The position numbers and the translations under genes were made by a program. Positions 45,579 through 56,012 of a DNA stretch of 64,000 nt are shown here, one piece after another. The DNA is taken from NCBI RefSeq assembly GCF_019656655.1, contig NZ_BPMV01000001.1, positions 1,240,001 to 1,304,000 on the forward strand. The letters are read 5' to 3'. Position 1 is the first letter of the stretch, and the number at the start of each line of letters is the position of its first letter. Under the pieces are notes generated by a model. It did not search any database, had not been told where the DNA came from, and saw only the letters and a list, made by a program, of their open reading frames with translations. The stretch comes from Tsukamurella sp. TY48 (GTDB taxonomy: Bacteria; Actinomycetota; Actinomycetes; Mycobacteriales; Mycobacteriaceae).

Positions 45579-46430
45579 TCATCGCTGCGCCGAATCCCGC
45601 GGGTGCGCCTTGCGCTCGGCGCGGGTGGCCCGGTTGGCCACTTCCCGCAGGTACACGGCCCGCAGGCCCTGCAGGGTGAGATCGGCCCGACGGTGCGTGA
45701 TGCTCCGGCACTCGGTGGCCACCCCGTCGTCGTAGCCGCCGGTGGCGATCACCACGGCGCCCGGCACCGTCTCCAGGGCGCGCCCCACCAGGGCGTCGAC
45801 CATGCCGGCGAAACCGTAGATGATGCCCGCCTGCAGCGCCTCGACGGTGTTCTTGCCGACCACCGACCGCGGCGGGACGAGCTCGACCCGGCGCAGGGCG
45901 ACGGTGCGGTCGGCCAGCGCGTCGAGGGCGCTGCCGACACCGGGGGCGATGGCGCCGCCGAGGAACTCCCCCTTGGCGCTCACCACGTCCACCCGGGTCG
46001 ACGTGCCGAAGTCCACCACGATGCAGGGCGCCGCCGCGGCGCGGCCGCACACCTCGAAGGCACCGGCGGCGTTGGCCACCCGGTCGGTGCCCACCTCGCG
46101 CGGATTGTCCACGTGCAGCGGCACTCCGGTCTTCACGCCCGGTTCCAGGATCACGTGCTGCGCGTGCGGGTAGTACCGCGGCGCCACGGCGCGCAGCGAC
46201 CGGAGCAGCTCGGGCACGGTGGACAGCGCGGTCACGCCGGTCACCGCCGCCGGATCGTGTCCGTGGCCGGTGAGGAAGCCGCGGATCACCAGCGCCAATT
46301 CGTCGGAGGTCATCCGGGGGTCGCTGCGCAGCCGCCAGGTACCCAGCAGCTCGCCCTCGCGCGCACCGTCTTCCGCCGCGAACAGGCCCACGGTGACCGA
46401 GGTGTTCCCGGCGTCGATCGCCAGGAGCAT
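45579..46430 (-). CDS. coaX: type III pantothenate kinase
   Basis: A 283-residue acetate-kinase-fold enzyme that phosphorylates pantothenate, first step of CoA synthesis. The phosphate loop with the catalytic Asp is AIDAGNTSVTVG at residues 4-15, the pantothenate/ATP region is VGTDRVANAAGA and VVDFGTSTRVDVVSAKGEFLGG (quoted in two parts: DFGTSTRVDVVS, KGEFLGG), followed by GKNTVEALQAG. The basic C-terminus is unconserved. Its ATG shares one base with the panD stop. panC-panD-coaX form a pantothenate/CoA operon. Confidence 0.94.
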   Translation of the reverse strand: MLLAIDAGNTSVTVGLFAAEDGAREGELLGTWRLRSDPRMTSDELALVIRGFLTGHGHDPAAVTGVTALSTVPELLRSLRAVAPRYYPHAQHVILEPGVKTGVPLHVDNPREVGTDRVANAAGAFEVCGRAAAAPCIVVDFGTSTRVDVVSAKGEFLGGAIAPGVGSALDALADRTVALRRVELVPPRSVVGKNTVEALQAGIIYGFAGMVDALVGRALETVPGAVVIATGGYDDGVATECRSITHRRADLTLQGLRAVYLREVANRATRAERKAHPRDSAQR

Positions 46431-46837
46431 CAGAGCCTGCCCGTCACCAGGCCGAAGCCGTCCGGCACGTGCGCAGCGTCGGCGGTGAGCTCGACGGGCT
46501 TGTTGTCGGCGTCGACGAAGACGACGCTGGGCGCGTAGGTCTTCAGTTCCGCCTCGTCGAGCTGGCCGTAGGCGATCAGGATGACGATATCGCCCGGGCT
46601 CACCAGATGCGCTGCGGCACCGTTGATCCCGATCACTCCGCTGCCGCGTTCACCGGCGATGGTGTAGGTCTCCAGGCGGGCGCCGTTGGTGACGTCGACG
46701 ATGGCCACCTGCTCGCCCTCCAGCAGATTCGCGGCGTCCAGCAGGTCGGCATCCACGGTGACCGAGCCCACGTAGTGCAGGTTCGCCTCGGTGACGGTGG
46801 CCCGGTGGATCTTGGACGTCATCATGGTGCGCAGCAT
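46430..46837 (-). CDS. panD: aspartate 1-decarboxylase
   Basis: A 135-residue pro-enzyme that self-cleaves at Gly24-Ser25 (HYVGSVTVD), turning Ser25 into the pyruvoyl cofactor used to make beta-alanine. Other conserved parts are [12 protein letters not shown] (with the catalytic Lys9), [19 protein letters not shown] and [11 protein letters not shown]. It supplies beta-alanine to PanC. Two base pairs separate it from panC. Confidence 0.96.
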   Translation of the reverse strand: MLRTMMTSKIHRATVTEANLHYVGSVTVDADLLDAANLLEGEQVAIVDVTNGARLETYTIAGERGSGVIGINGAAAHLVSPGDIVILIAYGQLDEAELKTYAPSVVFVDADNKPVELTADAAHVPDGFGLVTGRL

Positions 46838-46839
46838 GG

Positions 46840-47733
46840 CTACTCGGCCTCCTCGAGGAATCCGGTGCCGATGGCGATGCCCACGTTGTCGAGCAGGCGG
46901 GTGTTGCCGAGCCGGGCCGCGACCAGCAGGCGGCCGTCGCCCTTGTCCGGCGCGGGGCCGAGGTCGGGGGCGCGCAGTTCCAGGTACTCGACCTGCACCT
47001 CGGGGCGCGCGGCCAGCACCGCATTGGCGGCAGCCAGGATCGCGGGCTCCCCACCCTGGGCGGCGTAGGCACCGGCCAGCAGGGCGGCGGACAGTGCGGT
47101 GGCGGCGTCGCGCTGCTCCTCGTCGAGGTACACGTTGCGCGAGCTCATCGCCAGGCCGTCGGGCTCGCGGACCGTGGGGACGCCGACGATCTTGACGTCC
47201 ATGTTGAGGTCGGTGACCATCTGCCGCACCAGCACCAGCTGCTGGTAGTCCTTCTCCCCGAAGTACGCGGTGTTGGGCCGAACGATGTTGAGCAGCTTGG
47301 CGACCACGGTGAGCATGCCCGCGAAGTGCGTGGGCCGGCTGTCGGCCTCCAGGCCGAGCCCGGCCGGTCCGGGGTGGATGGTGGTGCGAGGGCCGTTCGG
47401 GTACATGTCGGCCACCGACGGTGCGAACACCAGCTCGGCCCCGGCCGCCCGCAGCTTCGCGACATCGGCGTCGAGGGTGCGCGGGTAGGCGTCGAGGTCT
47501 TCACCGGCACCGAACTGCAAGGGGTTCACGAAGATCGAGACCACCACGATGGCACCGGTCAGCTTGGCGGCGTGCACGAGTTCGAGGTGGCCGTTGTGCA
47601 GAGCGCCCATGGTGGGCACGAACGCGATCTGCCGACCGGTGGAGCGGAGGGCGCCGGTCACCTTGGTCAGCTGCGCCGGATCGTGGTGCACGGTGAGCTG
47701 ACCGGGGGTGTACGGGCGGGTGGGTGCGCTCAT
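46840..47733 (-). CDS. panC: pantothenate synthetase
   Basis: A 297-residue ligase joining pantoate and beta-alanine with ATP. The HIGH-type motif is [31 protein letters not shown] follows, and the KMSKS-like end is [10 protein letters not shown]. Full length and typical. The ATG overlaps the DUF2520 stop as ATGA, so translation is coupled to the upstream gene. Confidence 0.95.
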   Translation of the reverse strand: MSAPTRPYTPGQLTVHHDPAQLTKVTGALRSTGRQIAFVPTMGALHNGHLELVHAAKLTGAIVVVSIFVNPLQFGAGEDLDAYPRTLDADVAKLRAAGAELVFAPSVADMYPNGPRTTIHPGPAGLGLEADSRPTHFAGMLTVVAKLLNIVRPNTAYFGEKDYQQLVLVRQMVTDLNMDVKIVGVPTVREPDGLAMSSRNVYLDEEQRDAATALSAALLAGAYAAQGGEPAILAAANAVLAARPEVQVEYLELRAPDLGPAPDKGDGRLLVAARLGNTRLLDNVGIAIGTGFLEEAE

Positions 47734-48677
47734 GAAAGCTCCTGGTGCGACTGAAGAACGGGTTCGATGACTGCGGAGGTGCCGGATTGGGCAGCCGCGC
47801 GCCGGGATTGGGCGCGGTAGGCGTCTGTGATGGCCGGGTCGACGGTGTCGAGGGCCGTGAGGTGCCGGGCGACGGCGGCGGCGTCGCCGCGGGCGGCCGG
47901 ACCGGTCAGGGCGGCGGCACCGCTGCGCAGCGCATTGTCGAGCGCGGCGCCGGCCAGCGGAGCGAGTACCCGTTCCGCCAGCCCGTCCGCCGGTCCGCCG
48001 ACGGTGTCGAGCCCCACCCCCGCGGCGAGCGCGGCGCGCAGGGCGAGCACGGCATCGTCGACCAGTGCGACCAGATGGTTCGCGCCGTGCGCGAGTGCGG
48101 CGTGGTAGAGCGCGCGGGCCGATTCGGGGACCCGGACCGGCTCAGCGCCGAGTTCGAGCGCGAGGGCCTGGCCCACGGCGTGCCCCACCTCGTCGGAGGC
48201 GGTGATGCCGATGCAACAGGAGGCGAGCCGGGCGGTGTCCTCGGCGTCGTCCACGAAGGTCATCGCGGGGTGGAAGGCGATCGTGGTGCAGCCCAGTTCG
48301 GCGAGTGGGGCGAGCACGCCCACGCCGAGGGCACCTGAGGTGTGCAGCACGATCGCCGAGGGGTTCACGGTGGCTGCCAGTTCGGCGACCAGGTCCGGGA
48401 GCGCCGTGTCCGGGACGGCGAGGATCAGCAGTTCCGCCTTCTCGGCGACGGCCGAGGCTGCGGCGATCCGGGCCTCGGGCAGGAGCTGTGCGGCGCGTGC
48501 TCGGGAGCGGTCCGACGGTGCGGATGCCGCCGTCACGATGTGACCGGCGCGTTCGAGGGCGGCACCGAGGGCGGAGCCGACGCGGCCGGCGGAGATCACG
48601 CCCACGGAGAGCCGCGCGGGCGCGGGTGGATTCGGGATGCCCGCCAACAGATCTGGCGAGTCCGGGAACTCGGGCAT
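47730..48677 (-). CDS. Rossmann-fold/DUF2520 protein
   Basis: A 315-residue protein: N-terminal NAD(P)-binding domain ([22 protein letters not shown]) like the F420/ketopantoate reductase superfamily, and a C-terminal helical DUF2520 domain ([19 protein letters not shown]). It corresponds to Rv3603c, always next to panC in this lineage, and a role as a pantoate-forming reductase has been suggested by context only. The glycine loop is G-x-x-x-G-R-V-G rather than GxGxxG. A GGAGG site lies somewhat far (11 nt) from the ATG. Confidence 0.82.
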   Translation of the reverse strand: MPEFPDSPDLLAGIPNPPAPARLSVGVISAGRVGSALGAALERAGHIVTAASAPSDRSRARAAQLLPEARIAAASAVAEKAELLILAVPDTALPDLVAELAATVNPSAIVLHTSGALGVGVLAPLAELGCTTIAFHPAMTFVDDAEDTARLASCCIGITASDEVGHAVGQALALELGAEPVRVPESARALYHAALAHGANHLVALVDDAVLALRAALAAGVGLDTVGGPADGLAERVLAPLAGAALDNALRSGAAALTGPAARGDAAAVARHLTALDTVDPAITDAYRAQSRRAAAQSGTSAVIEPVLQSHQELS

Positions 48678-48787
48678 GGGAGTTCTGCCTCCAAGGGGTC
48701 GTTCCAGTCCCGCAGCGCGGGTACCAGACGGTCACCGAAAGGCTATGCCCGCAGCGCGACGCGGGCAATCGGGTGTGAGCTAGCTCA

Positions 48788-50002
48788 TCACTCCGGCTTG
48801 CGGCGGCGGCCGCCGGTGCGCTCGGTGTCGGCGTTCATCCGCGCGATCAGCTCGGCCACGGTGCTGCCCGAGGAGTGCTGGCCGCGGGTGGGATCGGCAC
48901 CGTCGCCCTCGGGCTGGACGGCCGCACCCTCGGCCTCGGTGGGCCGCGGCGCCTGCTCCTCCTGCGGCCGCGCGTGGGCGGCGGAGGAGGGGGCGGGAGC
49001 GGAGGTCGGGAACGGGGGCACCGTGGGGATCTGCTGCACGTGCTCCGCCGGCGAGGGCTGCTGCGGCGCGCGCTCCGGAGGCGCGTACTGCGCGAACTGG
49101 GGCGGTGCCTGCTGCTGCGCGGCGTCCGGTGTGAATCGGCGCGGCGGGAAGGGCGGGCGGTAGCCGGACTGCGGGGCGAGCGGCACGAAGGGCTCGTCGG
49201 TGTCCGGGTCGATGTGCTCCACGTGCTCCACGTCGACCGGTTCGGCGTCGGCCGCCGGCTCGGGGGTCACGACGGCCTGGAAGACCGCGGTGGGCGCATC
49301 GTCGTCGGTCCGCTGCGGGGCGGCCGGCGGCACGTCCACCGGCGGGACGTCGACGGGCGGCACGTCCACCGGCGGCTGCTCGGCCGCGGGGAAGCCCGGC
49401 ACCTCGGACACGGAGGAGGCGGCGCCGTAGTAGCTGTCGACATCGGGGACCTGCGGCGGCACACCGGCGAAGTCCTGCTGCGCGCGGAACCGGTCGTCGT
49501 CCTCGAAGACGGACTTGGCCTGCTGCGCGGCCAGGGCCCGCTGTTCGGCGGCGGCGTACAGCTCGGTGTACGAGGGGCCCAGGTCGCGGCCCAGCAGTTC
49601 CTCGAGGTTGGCGCGCAGCGCGAGCACCTCGGCCTTGAGCGCGGTGAGCTCCTCGTTGGATTCGTCGCGCAGTTCGGCGCGCAGATCGTGTTCGAGTTGC
49701 AGCTCGTATTCGCGGCGCGCGGCGATCTCGCGTTCCAGCTGGAGCGCGTAGACGGCCTTCAGACCGCCCTCCTTCGACTCCACCGATCGCAAGTCCCGCT
49801 GGTTGCGGGCCACCAGGAAGGCGGCGATCACCAGACCCCAGATCAGCAGGATCAAGGACACCAGGCCCCAGCGCTTGTCGTCGGAGAAGACCCACATCCC
49901 GGTCCCGGCCACGGCCAGCACGATCACCGCGCCGAGCATCCACTGCCCGGCACCGGCGCTCGATCGACGCGCGACTCGTTTCCGATTGGCGGGATCCGTC
50001 AT
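48788..50002 (-). CDS. membrane protein with disordered proline-rich tail (DUF6779-like)
   Basis: A 404-residue protein with two adjacent N-terminal membrane segments (about 22-40 and 46-66), a charged coiled-coil-like region (SKEGGLKAVYALQLEREIAA onward to about 160) and a 240-residue acidic, Pro-rich disordered tail holding three VDVPP repeats. It corresponds in place to Rv3604c. Function unknown; such architecture suits a cell-envelope or division scaffold. The ATG is 7 nt after TAATGT (50010-50015), leaderless. Confidence 0.72.
   Translation of the reverse strand: MTDPANRKRVARRSSAGAGQWMLGAVIVLAVAGTGMWVFSDDKRWGLVSLILLIWGLVIAAFLVARNQRDLRSVESKEGGLKAVYALQLEREIAARREYELQLEHDLRAELRDESNEELTALKAEVLALRANLEELLGRDLGPSYTELYAAAEQRALAAQQAKSVFEDDDRFRAQQDFAGVPPQVPDVDSYYGAASSVSEVPGFPAAEQPPVDVPPVDVPPVDVPPAAPQRTDDDAPTAVFQAVVTPEPAADAEPVDVEHVEHIDPDTDEPFVPLAPQSGYRPPFPPRRFTPDAAQQQAPPQFAQYAPPERAPQQPSPAEHVQQIPTVPPFPTSAPAPSSAAHARPQEEQAPRPTEAEGAAVQPEGDGADPTRGQHSSGSTVAELIARMNADTERTGGRRRKPE
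49326..49375. repeat. 15-bp tandem repeat within the Pro-rich coding region
   Basis: Three and a third copies of a 15-bp unit (GGCGGCACGTCCACC on the plus strand), encoding VDVPP repeats in the disordered tail. In-frame unit length means copy number can change without breaking the gene. Confidence 0.85.
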
Positions 50003-50104
50003 GATCGTGACATTACCGTTTACCGGCCACGATCCGGCACATGGACCTCGGAATGTCGCATACGCCGTCTTTTGTCCCAGCTTTCACACGCGACGTGCGG
50101 CGGA

Positions 50105-50629
50105 TCAGGCGGGCGAGGTGTCGGCGGGCTGCTCGTCCGGATCGTCGGGCGTGCGACAGCACCGCTCCAGCCACAGCGCCGAGGCGAGCAGCAGCACCGA
50201 GCCCACGAGTCCGATCCAGGCACCCGGCCGGTCGGCGTGCGTGGCGGTCAACTGGTTCCCGGCGGTCAGCAGGAAGGCCAGCGCGCCGCCGAAGAAGCCG
50301 AGCGACACCGCGCCCAGGTACGCCGAGGCCTTGGCCAGGGCCACCGCTCGGGCGACGGCGATCGGGTGCAGGCGACCGGGCCCCATCCCCACCTCACCCT
50401 TGGCGAGCCGGGACCGGATGAGCTGCGCGATCCACAGATCGGCGGCGGCCACGCCGTAGAGCATCGCGCCGGCCCACACGGGGATCGGCGGAACCAGCTC
50501 CTTGACCAGCAGATAGGTGGCCAGGCCCACGCCCAGCACGATCGCCGCCAGCTCGACCCAGCCGGTGGAGCGGACGCCGGAGCCCTGCGGTTCGTCGGGC
50601 TTCTTCCGCGGATCGGACGGTGCACTCAC
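50105..50629 (-). CDS. DUF3180 membrane protein
   Basis: A 174-residue integral membrane protein with four predicted segments (WVELAAIVLGVGLATYLLV, PVWAGAMLYGVAAADLWIA, SAYLGAVSLGFFGGALAFLL, AWIGLVGSVLLLASALWL; each about 18-20 residues). It matches Rv3605c at the end of the fol operon. Function unknown. The GTG at 50629 overlaps the folK stop as GTGA. Confidence 0.82.
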   Translation of the reverse strand: MSAPSDPRKKPDEPQGSGVRSTGWVELAAIVLGVGLATYLLVKELVPPIPVWAGAMLYGVAAADLWIAQLIRSRLAKGEVGMGPGRLHPIAVARAVALAKASAYLGAVSLGFFGGALAFLLTAGNQLTATHADRPGAWIGLVGSVLLLASALWLERCCRTPDDPDEQPADTSPA

Positions 50630-51114
50630 AGCGCAGTCACCTCCGCGACCTCGTCGGCGGGCAACGCGGCGATCAGGCCCGCCACGGCGCCGTGCCCGGG
50701 CAGCTCCGCCGCGGGGTCGGCGGCCAGCCACGGGACGAGCACGAAGGCGCGCTGGTGCGCGCGGGGATGCGGGACGGTGAGCTCCGGATCGTCGGAATGC
50801 ACGGCGCTCGCGCCGTCCCACACGGCGATCACGTCGACGTCCAGCGTGCGCGGGCCCCAGCGGACCTCGCGCACGCGGTCGGCGGCGGCCTCCTGCTCGC
50901 GGGCGAAGGCGAGCCAGCCGGCGGCGTCCCGGGCGGGATCGTCGGCCAGCACCGTCGCGTTGACGAAGTCCTCCTGCTCCACCCCGCCCCAGGGCGGCGT
51001 GCGGTAGAGCGGCGAGGCGGCGACGAGGGCCGGTCCGAGCGCGTCGATCGCGGACCGCACGGACGCGGCCGCGTCACCGAGGTTCGCGCCGATGGAGAGC
51101 ACCGCGCGGGTCAC
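50626..51114 (-). CDS. folK: 6-hydroxymethyl-7,8-dihydropterin pyrophosphokinase
   Basis: A 162-residue HPPK transferring pyrophosphate from ATP to the pterin. Characteristic are [10 protein letters not shown] at the start, [20 protein letters not shown], and the Mg-binding [11 protein letters not shown] followed by [15 protein letters not shown]. It directly feeds FolP. GTGA overlap with folB. The GTG at 51114 is chosen over a long upstream frame that reads through folB. Confidence 0.95.
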   Translation of the reverse strand: MTRAVLSIGANLGDAAASVRSAIDALGPALVAASPLYRTPPWGGVEQEDFVNATVLADDPARDAAGWLAFAREQEAAADRVREVRWGPRTLDVDVIAVWDGASAVHSDDPELTVPHPRAHQRAFVLVPWLAADPAAELPGHGAVAGLIAALPADEVAEVTAL

Positions 51115-51494
51115 TGCGGCACTCCTCGCGCGCCGGCCCGCGAGCGACGGGCCACCACGGCCACATCGGCGAAGGTCAGCGGGATCGGCGCGGAGGGCTT
51201 GTGCACGGTGACCTCGGTGGCGTACACCCGGGGATCGGCCGCGATACCGTCGGCGATCTCGGCGGCCACGGTCTCGATGAGGTTGCGCGGCTCCCCCGCG
51301 ACGATGTCGTGGGCCAGCTGCGCGAGCGCCCCGTAGTCCACGGTGTCGGCGAGGTCGTCGGACGCGGCGGCGGGCCGCGAATCCACCCACAGCACCAGGT
51401 CGACGATGAACTCCTGGCCGTCGCGGCGCTCGTGGTCGAAGACGCCGTGGTTGCCGGTGACCCGCAGCCCGGTGAGCTCGATCCGGTCGGCCAT
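51111..51494 (-). CDS. folB: dihydroneopterin aldolase
   Basis: A 127-residue tunnelling-fold enzyme that splits dihydroneopterin to hydroxymethyl-dihydropterin and glycolaldehyde. Features include [22 protein letters not shown] with the conserved Gly-x-His-Gly-x, the substrate-binding Glu in [12 protein letters not shown] and the catalytic Lys in [10 protein letters not shown]. Its ATG shares one base with the folP stop. Confidence 0.95.
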   Translation of the reverse strand: MADRIELTGLRVTGNHGVFDHERRDGQEFIVDLVLWVDSRPAAASDDLADTVDYGALAQLAHDIVAGEPRNLIETVAAEIADGIAADPRVYATEVTVHKPSAPIPLTFADVAVVARRSRAGARGVPQ

Positions 51495-52345
51495 CAGGCA
51501 CCGCCCCGCTGCCACGCCCGGGTCACCGCGATCGCGTCGGCGGTGGCGCGGACATCGTGCACGCGCACGCCCCACACCCCGGCCCGCGCGGCGAGCGCGG
51601 AGATCACCGCGGTGGCCACCTCGCGGCCCCCGGGGGCGCGTCCACCGAGCAGCTCACCCAGGAAACGTTTGCGGGAGGCACCCACGAGGACCCGGAAACC
51701 GGTGTCCTGCAGCACGTCCAGGCTGTGCAGCAGGGCCCAGTTGTGATCGCCGTTCTTGGCGAAACCGAGGCCGGGGTCGAGCACGATCCGCTCGGGTTCG
51801 ATGCCCGCGGCGATCGCGGCGTCGGCCTGGTGCAGCAGTTCGTCGCGCACCTCGGTGACCACATCGGTGTAGTCGGTGACGCCGTGGTGGATGCCGCTCC
51901 AGGTGTCCGCGCCGGGGGCTCCGGGCGACGGGCGCCAGTGCATCAGGATCCACGGCGCGGTCGATCCGGCCAGCACGGCCGCCATGGCGGGGTCGGCGCG
52001 GCCGCCGGAGACGTCGTTGACGATGGCCGCACCGGCCTCCAGTGCGGCGGCGGCGACGCAGGCGCGCATGGTGTCGACGGAGACCGCGATCCCCTCGGCG
52101 GCGAGCGCGCTGATCACGGGGACCACCCGGTCGCGTTCGATGTCCGCGGGCACGCGGTGCGCGCCGGGGCGCGTCGATTCGCCGCCCACATCCACCACCG
52201 CGGCCCCGTTCGCCACCAGTTCGCGGGCATGGGCCAGCGCGGCGTCGAGGTCGAGGTAGCGGCCGCCGTCGGAGAAGGAATCCGTGGTCACGTTGACCAC
52301 GCCCATGATCAAGGTGGCCGCGGAGGGGCCTCGGGTGACGTTCAC
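51494..52345 (-). CDS. folP: dihydropteroate synthase
   Basis: A 283-residue TIM-barrel enzyme condensing hydroxymethyl-dihydropterin pyrophosphate with p-aminobenzoate; the sulfonamide target. Conserved loops are visible: [50 protein letters not shown] and [13 protein letters not shown] 52345 gives a GTGA overlap with folE and is preferred to the longer frame. Confidence 0.96.
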   Translation of the reverse strand: MNVTRGPSAATLIMGVVNVTTDSFSDGGRYLDLDAALAHARELVANGAAVVDVGGESTRPGAHRVPADIERDRVVPVISALAAEGIAVSVDTMRACVAAAALEAGAAIVNDVSGGRADPAMAAVLAGSTAPWILMHWRPSPGAPGADTWSGIHHGVTDYTDVVTEVRDELLHQADAAIAAGIEPERIVLDPGLGFAKNGDHNWALLHSLDVLQDTGFRVLVGASRKRFLGELLGGRAPGGREVATAVISALAARAGVWGVRVHDVRATADAIAVTRAWQRGGA

Positions 52346-52938
52346 CGGCGGAGGATGAGATCGAGTGCCTCGGCCCGCGAGGTCGCGCTGTCCTTGAACG
52401 CGCCGCGCACGGCGGAGGTGGTGGTGCTGGCGCCCGGCTTGCGGATCCCGCGCATCGCCATGCACAGGTGCTCGGCCTCGATCACCACGATCACCCCGCG
52501 CGGATCGAGCTTGCGCACCACGGCATCGGCGATCTGGGCGGTGAGCCGCTCCTGCACCTGCGGCCGCTTGGCGTACAGGTCCACGACGCGCGCGAGCTTG
52601 GACAGGCCCGTGACCCGGCCACTGGGGCCGGGCAGGTAGCCCACGTGGGCGACGCCGTGGAAGGACACCAGGTGATGCTCGCAGGTCGAGTACATCGGGA
52701 TGTCCTTGACCAGCACCAGCTCATCGTGGTCCTCACCGAACGTGGTGTCCAGCACCCGGTCGGGATCGGTGTGCAGGCCACCGAAGACCTCGGCGAAGGC
52801 ACGGGCCACCCGCTCGGGGGTCTTCTTCAGGCCCTCCCGCTCGGGGTCCTCGCCGACGGCGATGAGCAGCTCCCGCACGGCGGCCACGGCACGTTCGTGA
52901 TCGAACGGTGCGATGGCCGCACCGTCGCCCGCCGCCAC
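52342..52938 (-). CDS. folE: GTP cyclohydrolase I
   Basis: A 198-residue enzyme opening the folate pathway from GTP. Zinc ligands are Cys and His in [13 protein letters not shown] and Cys in [25 protein letters not shown] and [20 protein letters not shown] are typical. The GTG at 52938 starts 1 bp after the ftsH stop; the N-terminal ten residues are not conserved, so a slightly later start cannot be excluded. Confidence 0.94.
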   Translation of the reverse strand: MAAGDGAAIAPFDHERAVAAVRELLIAVGEDPEREGLKKTPERVARAFAEVFGGLHTDPDRVLDTTFGEDHDELVLVKDIPMYSTCEHHLVSFHGVAHVGYLPGPSGRVTGLSKLARVVDLYAKRPQVQERLTAQIADAVVRKLDPRGVIVVIEAEHLCMAMRGIRKPGASTTTSAVRGAFKDSATSRAEALDLILRR

Positions 52939-52939
52939 G

Positions 52940-55330
52940 TCAGCGCTCGCTCGGTCGGTCCGGACCGGACTGCCCCGGCTCCTGTCCCTGCGGCGCCTGG
53001 CCGGGCTGGTTCTGCGGCGGCTGCCCCTGCGGGGGCCAGCCGGGGGCGGACCATCCGGCGGGGGCGCCGTAGTCCGGCCTGCTGCCGCCCACGGGGGGCT
53101 GGCCGTACTGGCCGGGCTGCGGGTAGGGGCTCGGCTGCGGGTAGCCGCCGGGCTGGCCGGGGTACGGCTGGTTCGGGTACTGAGGTCCCGGGTAGGACGG
53201 CTGGCCGCCGCCCCACTGGTAGCCCGGCTGACCGTAGGCGGGCTGTCCGGCCTGCTGGCCCGGCACCGGCCAGGGCTGCCCCTGGCCGTTGACCTGACCG
53301 TTCTGGCCCGACGGTGCCGCCGCCCCCGCGAGGGCCGCCTGCTCCGCCTTCTTGCGCTCGGCCTCCTCGTCGACCGGCGGCCAGGGCTCGCCGTTCTCGA
53401 TGGCGATCTCCTTGGGCGTCTTGATCGGCGGCTTGGTGGACGGCGTGCGGTGGCCGAAGTCGTCGAACTGGGTGATGCGCGGGCGCTTCTCCACCGACGC
53501 GAAGATCCGCTCGAGATCCTTGCGGACCAGCGTCTCCTTCTCCAGCAGCTCGCCGGCCAGCACGTCCAGCACGTCGCGGTACTCGGTGAGGATGGCCCAG
53601 GCCTCGGTGTGCGCGGCCTCGACCAGCGAGCGCACCTCCTCGTCGATCTGGCTGGCGACGGCCTCGGAGTACTGCGCGCCACTGCCGATGCCGCGGCCGA
53701 CGAACGGGTCGCCGTCCTCCTGGCCGTAGCGCACGGCGCCGAGCCGCGCGCTCATGCCGTACTCGGTGACCATGGCGCGGGCGATCTTGGTGGCCTGGTC
53801 GATATCGCTCGATGCACCCGTGGTGGGCTCGGCGAAGACCAGCTCCTCCGCGGCGCGGCCACCCATCGCGAAGATCAGGCGTCCGATCATCTCGTTGCGG
53901 GTGTACATGCCCTTGTCGTTCTCGGGCACGGCGAGCGCGTGACCGCCGGTGCGGCCGCGGGCGAGCACGGTGACCTTGTACACCGGGTCGAGGCCGTCCG
54001 TGGCCCACGCGGCCAGGGTGTGGCCGCCCTCGTGGTACGCGGTGACCTTCTTCTCGTGCTCGGAGATGATGCGGTTCTTGCGGCGCGGGCCGCCGACCAC
54101 GCGATCCACGGATTCCTCCAGGATCGGGGCGGTGATCTGCGTGCCGTTCTCGCGGGCGGTGAGCAGCGCGGCCTCGTTGATCACGTTGGCCAGGTCGGCA
54201 CCGGACATGCCGGGCGTGCGCTTGGCCAGACCCGACAGGTCGACGTCGTCGGCGAGCGGCTTGCCCTTGGCGTGCACCTCGAGGATCGCCTTGCGGCCGG
54301 CCATGTCCGGGTTGGACACGGGGATCTGGCGGTCGAACCGGCCCGGACGCAGCAGCGCCGGGTCCAGGATGTCGGGACGGTTGGTGGCCGCGATCAGGAT
54401 GATGCCCTGGCGGTCGCCGAAGCCGTCCATCTCGACGAGCAGCTGGTTGAGGGTCTGCTCGCGCTCGTCGTGGCCGCCGCCCATGCCGGCGCCGCGCTGG
54501 CGGCCGACGGCGTCGATCTCGTCGACGAAGATGATGCAGGGGCTGTTCTCCTTGGCCTGCTCGAAGAGATCGCGCACGCGGGAGGCGCCCACGCCCACGA
54601 ACATCTCGACGAAGTCCGAGCCGGAGATGGTGAAGAAGGGCACGCCCGCCTCGCCCGCGACGGCGCGCGCGAGCAGCGTCTTACCGGTGCCGGGCGGGCC
54701 GTAGAGCAGCACGCCCTTGGGGATCTTCGCGCCGAGGGCCTGGTAGCGGGCCGGGTTCTGCAGGAAGTCCTTGATCTCGTAGAGCTCCTCGACCGCCTCG
54801 TCGGCGCCCGCGACATCGGAGAAGGTGGTCTTCGGCATGTCCTTGCTGAGCTGCTTGGCCTTGCTCTTGCCGAAGCCCATGACCCCGCCCCGGCCGCCGC
54901 CCTGCATGCGGTTCATGAGGAAGAAGAACAGGCCCACCAGCAGCAGGATCGGCAGCAGCGTGAACAGCAGCATCGAGATCCAGGGCGATTCCTGGGTCAC
55001 GTTGGTGGTGTACGCCACCGGCTTGCCGTCGGGCGTCTTGGCGTCCTGGACGTCGGCCAGGATGTCGCGCGCGGTGCCGGCCGGGTACTTGGCGTAGATC
55101 TTGGTGCCGTCGGCACCGTCGACCGCCTTCGCCAGCGTCACGCGCAGCGTCTGCTCGCGGTCGTCGATCTGCACGTCGGTGACGTTCTTCGACTGGAGCT
55201 GCTCGACCACCACCGAGGTGGCCACCGGCTTGTAGTCGCGGTTACTGCCGCCGACCATGGTGAACGCCCAGATCAGGAGCACGAAGCCGGCGATGATCGC
55301 CAGCGTCCGGATGAGTGATTTGCGTTTCAT
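52940..55330 (-). CDS. ftsH: ATP-dependent zinc metalloprotease FtsH with long C-terminal tail
   Basis: A 796-residue membrane protease. Two segments (about 10-28 and 112-130) flank a small periplasmic domain; the AAA+ module has [20 protein letters not shown] and [19 protein letters not shown], with SRH motif [20 protein letters not shown]; zinc site HEGGH with the third ligand Asp in the ASSDIDQAT region. After about residue 635 comes a 160-residue tail rich in Gln, Gly, Pro and Tyr, disordered and longer than in E. coli. It degrades misfolded membrane proteins. It heads the ftsH-fol operon; GAGG precedes the ATG. Confidence 0.97.
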   Translation of the reverse strand: MKRKSLIRTLAIIAGFVLLIWAFTMVGGSNRDYKPVATSVVVEQLQSKNVTDVQIDDREQTLRVTLAKAVDGADGTKIYAKYPAGTARDILADVQDAKTPDGKPVAYTTNVTQESPWISMLLFTLLPILLLVGLFFFLMNRMQGGGRGGVMGFGKSKAKQLSKDMPKTTFSDVAGADEAVEELYEIKDFLQNPARYQALGAKIPKGVLLYGPPGTGKTLLARAVAGEAGVPFFTISGSDFVEMFVGVGASRVRDLFEQAKENSPCIIFVDEIDAVGRQRGAGMGGGHDEREQTLNQLLVEMDGFGDRQGIILIAATNRPDILDPALLRPGRFDRQIPVSNPDMAGRKAILEVHAKGKPLADDVDLSGLAKRTPGMSGADLANVINEAALLTARENGTQITAPILEESVDRVVGGPRRKNRIISEHEKKVTAYHEGGHTLAAWATDGLDPVYKVTVLARGRTGGHALAVPENDKGMYTRNEMIGRLIFAMGGRAAEELVFAEPTTGASSDIDQATKIARAMVTEYGMSARLGAVRYGQEDGDPFVGRGIGSGAQYSEAVASQIDEEVRSLVEAAHTEAWAILTEYRDVLDVLAGELLEKETLVRKDLERIFASVEKRPRITQFDDFGHRTPSTKPPIKTPKEIAIENGEPWPPVDEEAERKKAEQAALAGAAAPSGQNGQVNGQGQPWPVPGQQAGQPAYGQPGYQWGGGQPSYPGPQYPNQPYPGQPGGYPQPSPYPQPGQYGQPPVGGSRPDYGAPAGWSAPGWPPQGQPPQNQPGQAPQGQEPGQSGPDRPSER

Positions 55331-55489
55331 ATCGCTTCGCCTCGCGGGCTCGTTGTCCTTTTCCAGCGGCGGGCGCGGGTAGCCGCGCAGGTCGACTTCC
55401 CAGGTTACCGTGCGCGGTGCACGGGACGCCGGGCGCGGCCGTGCGCCCTGGGCGAACATGTCCGTTTCGCTGCCGATAGGGTTCGGCGC

Positions 55490-56008
55490 GTGACCGATCC
55501 CCAGCATCCCCAGGACCCCGCGCAGTACCCGCAGTACCCGCAGTACCCGGGAGCTCAGCAGTACCCCGGCGCCCCGCAGTACCCGCAGCGCCCGGTCGCC
55601 GCGGCCGCACCGTCGCCCGCCTGGCGCAGCCGTTTCGACTTCTACAACACCTACGGGCACCCGTCGGCCTCGCCGCAGGGCACGGCGGCGTTCAAGCAGT
55701 TGTCCTTCGGTGAGCGGTTCCGGCTCTCGGGCAACGGTCCGGCCTTCTTCTTCGGCCCGATCTACTTCGCGATCAAGGGCCCGTGGCGCAAGGGCCTGAG
55801 CCTGTTCGGCATCGCCTTCGTGATCAGCATCCTGGTCGGCATGATCGAGGTGGCCTTCGGCATCTCGATCCCCGCGGGGGCCTTCGGCGCGGCGATCGGC
55901 GTGCTCTACTCGACCACCGCCAACTGGGCGTACTACCAGCACGTGGCCTACGGCAGCACCAGCTGGAACCCGTTCGAGGATGTTCCGCTGCTGCGCGCCA
56001 GGAAGTAG
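55490..56008 (+). CDS. DUF2628-like membrane protein with PQYPQ-rich N-terminus
   Basis: A 172-residue protein: 45 disordered residues rich in Pro, Gln and Tyr, then [14 protein letters not shown], a loop of basic/aromatic residues, and a hydrophobic half with three predicted segments ([55 protein letters not shown]). The pattern [18 protein letters not shown] is typical of DUF2628. Function unknown. GTG 55490 is 7 nt after TAGGGT (55477-55482), leaderless. It ends 4 bp before the convergent amidase. Confidence 0.72.
   Translation: MTDPQHPQDPAQYPQYPQYPGAQQYPGAPQYPQRPVAAAAPSPAWRSRFDFYNTYGHPSASPQGTAAFKQLSFGERFRLSGNGPAFFFGPIYFAIKGPWRKGLSLFGIAFVISILVGMIEVAFGISIPAGAFGAAIGVLYSTTANWAYYQHVAYGSTSWNPFEDVPLLRARK
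55521..55547. repeat. 9-bp tandem repeat encoding QYP units
   Basis: Three perfect copies of CGCAGTACC within the N-terminal coding region of the DUF2628-like protein, with more degenerate copies after it. Copy number may vary between strains. Confidence 0.8.
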
Positions 56009-56012
56009 CGGG

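Noticed and set aside
49326-49375. Possible CRISPR-like array
   Set aside because: The 15-bp units are contiguous, in frame and encode VDVPP; there are no spacers.
48875-51007. A 710-codon frame across the DUF6779, DUF3180 and folK genes on the opposite strand
   Set aside because: It crosses several genes with good starts and overlaps, and its sequence is low-complexity Arg/Gly/His.
52913-55318. An 801-codon open frame antisense to ftsH
   Set aside because: Mirror of the strong FtsH reading frame; no ribosome site, no recognisable domain.
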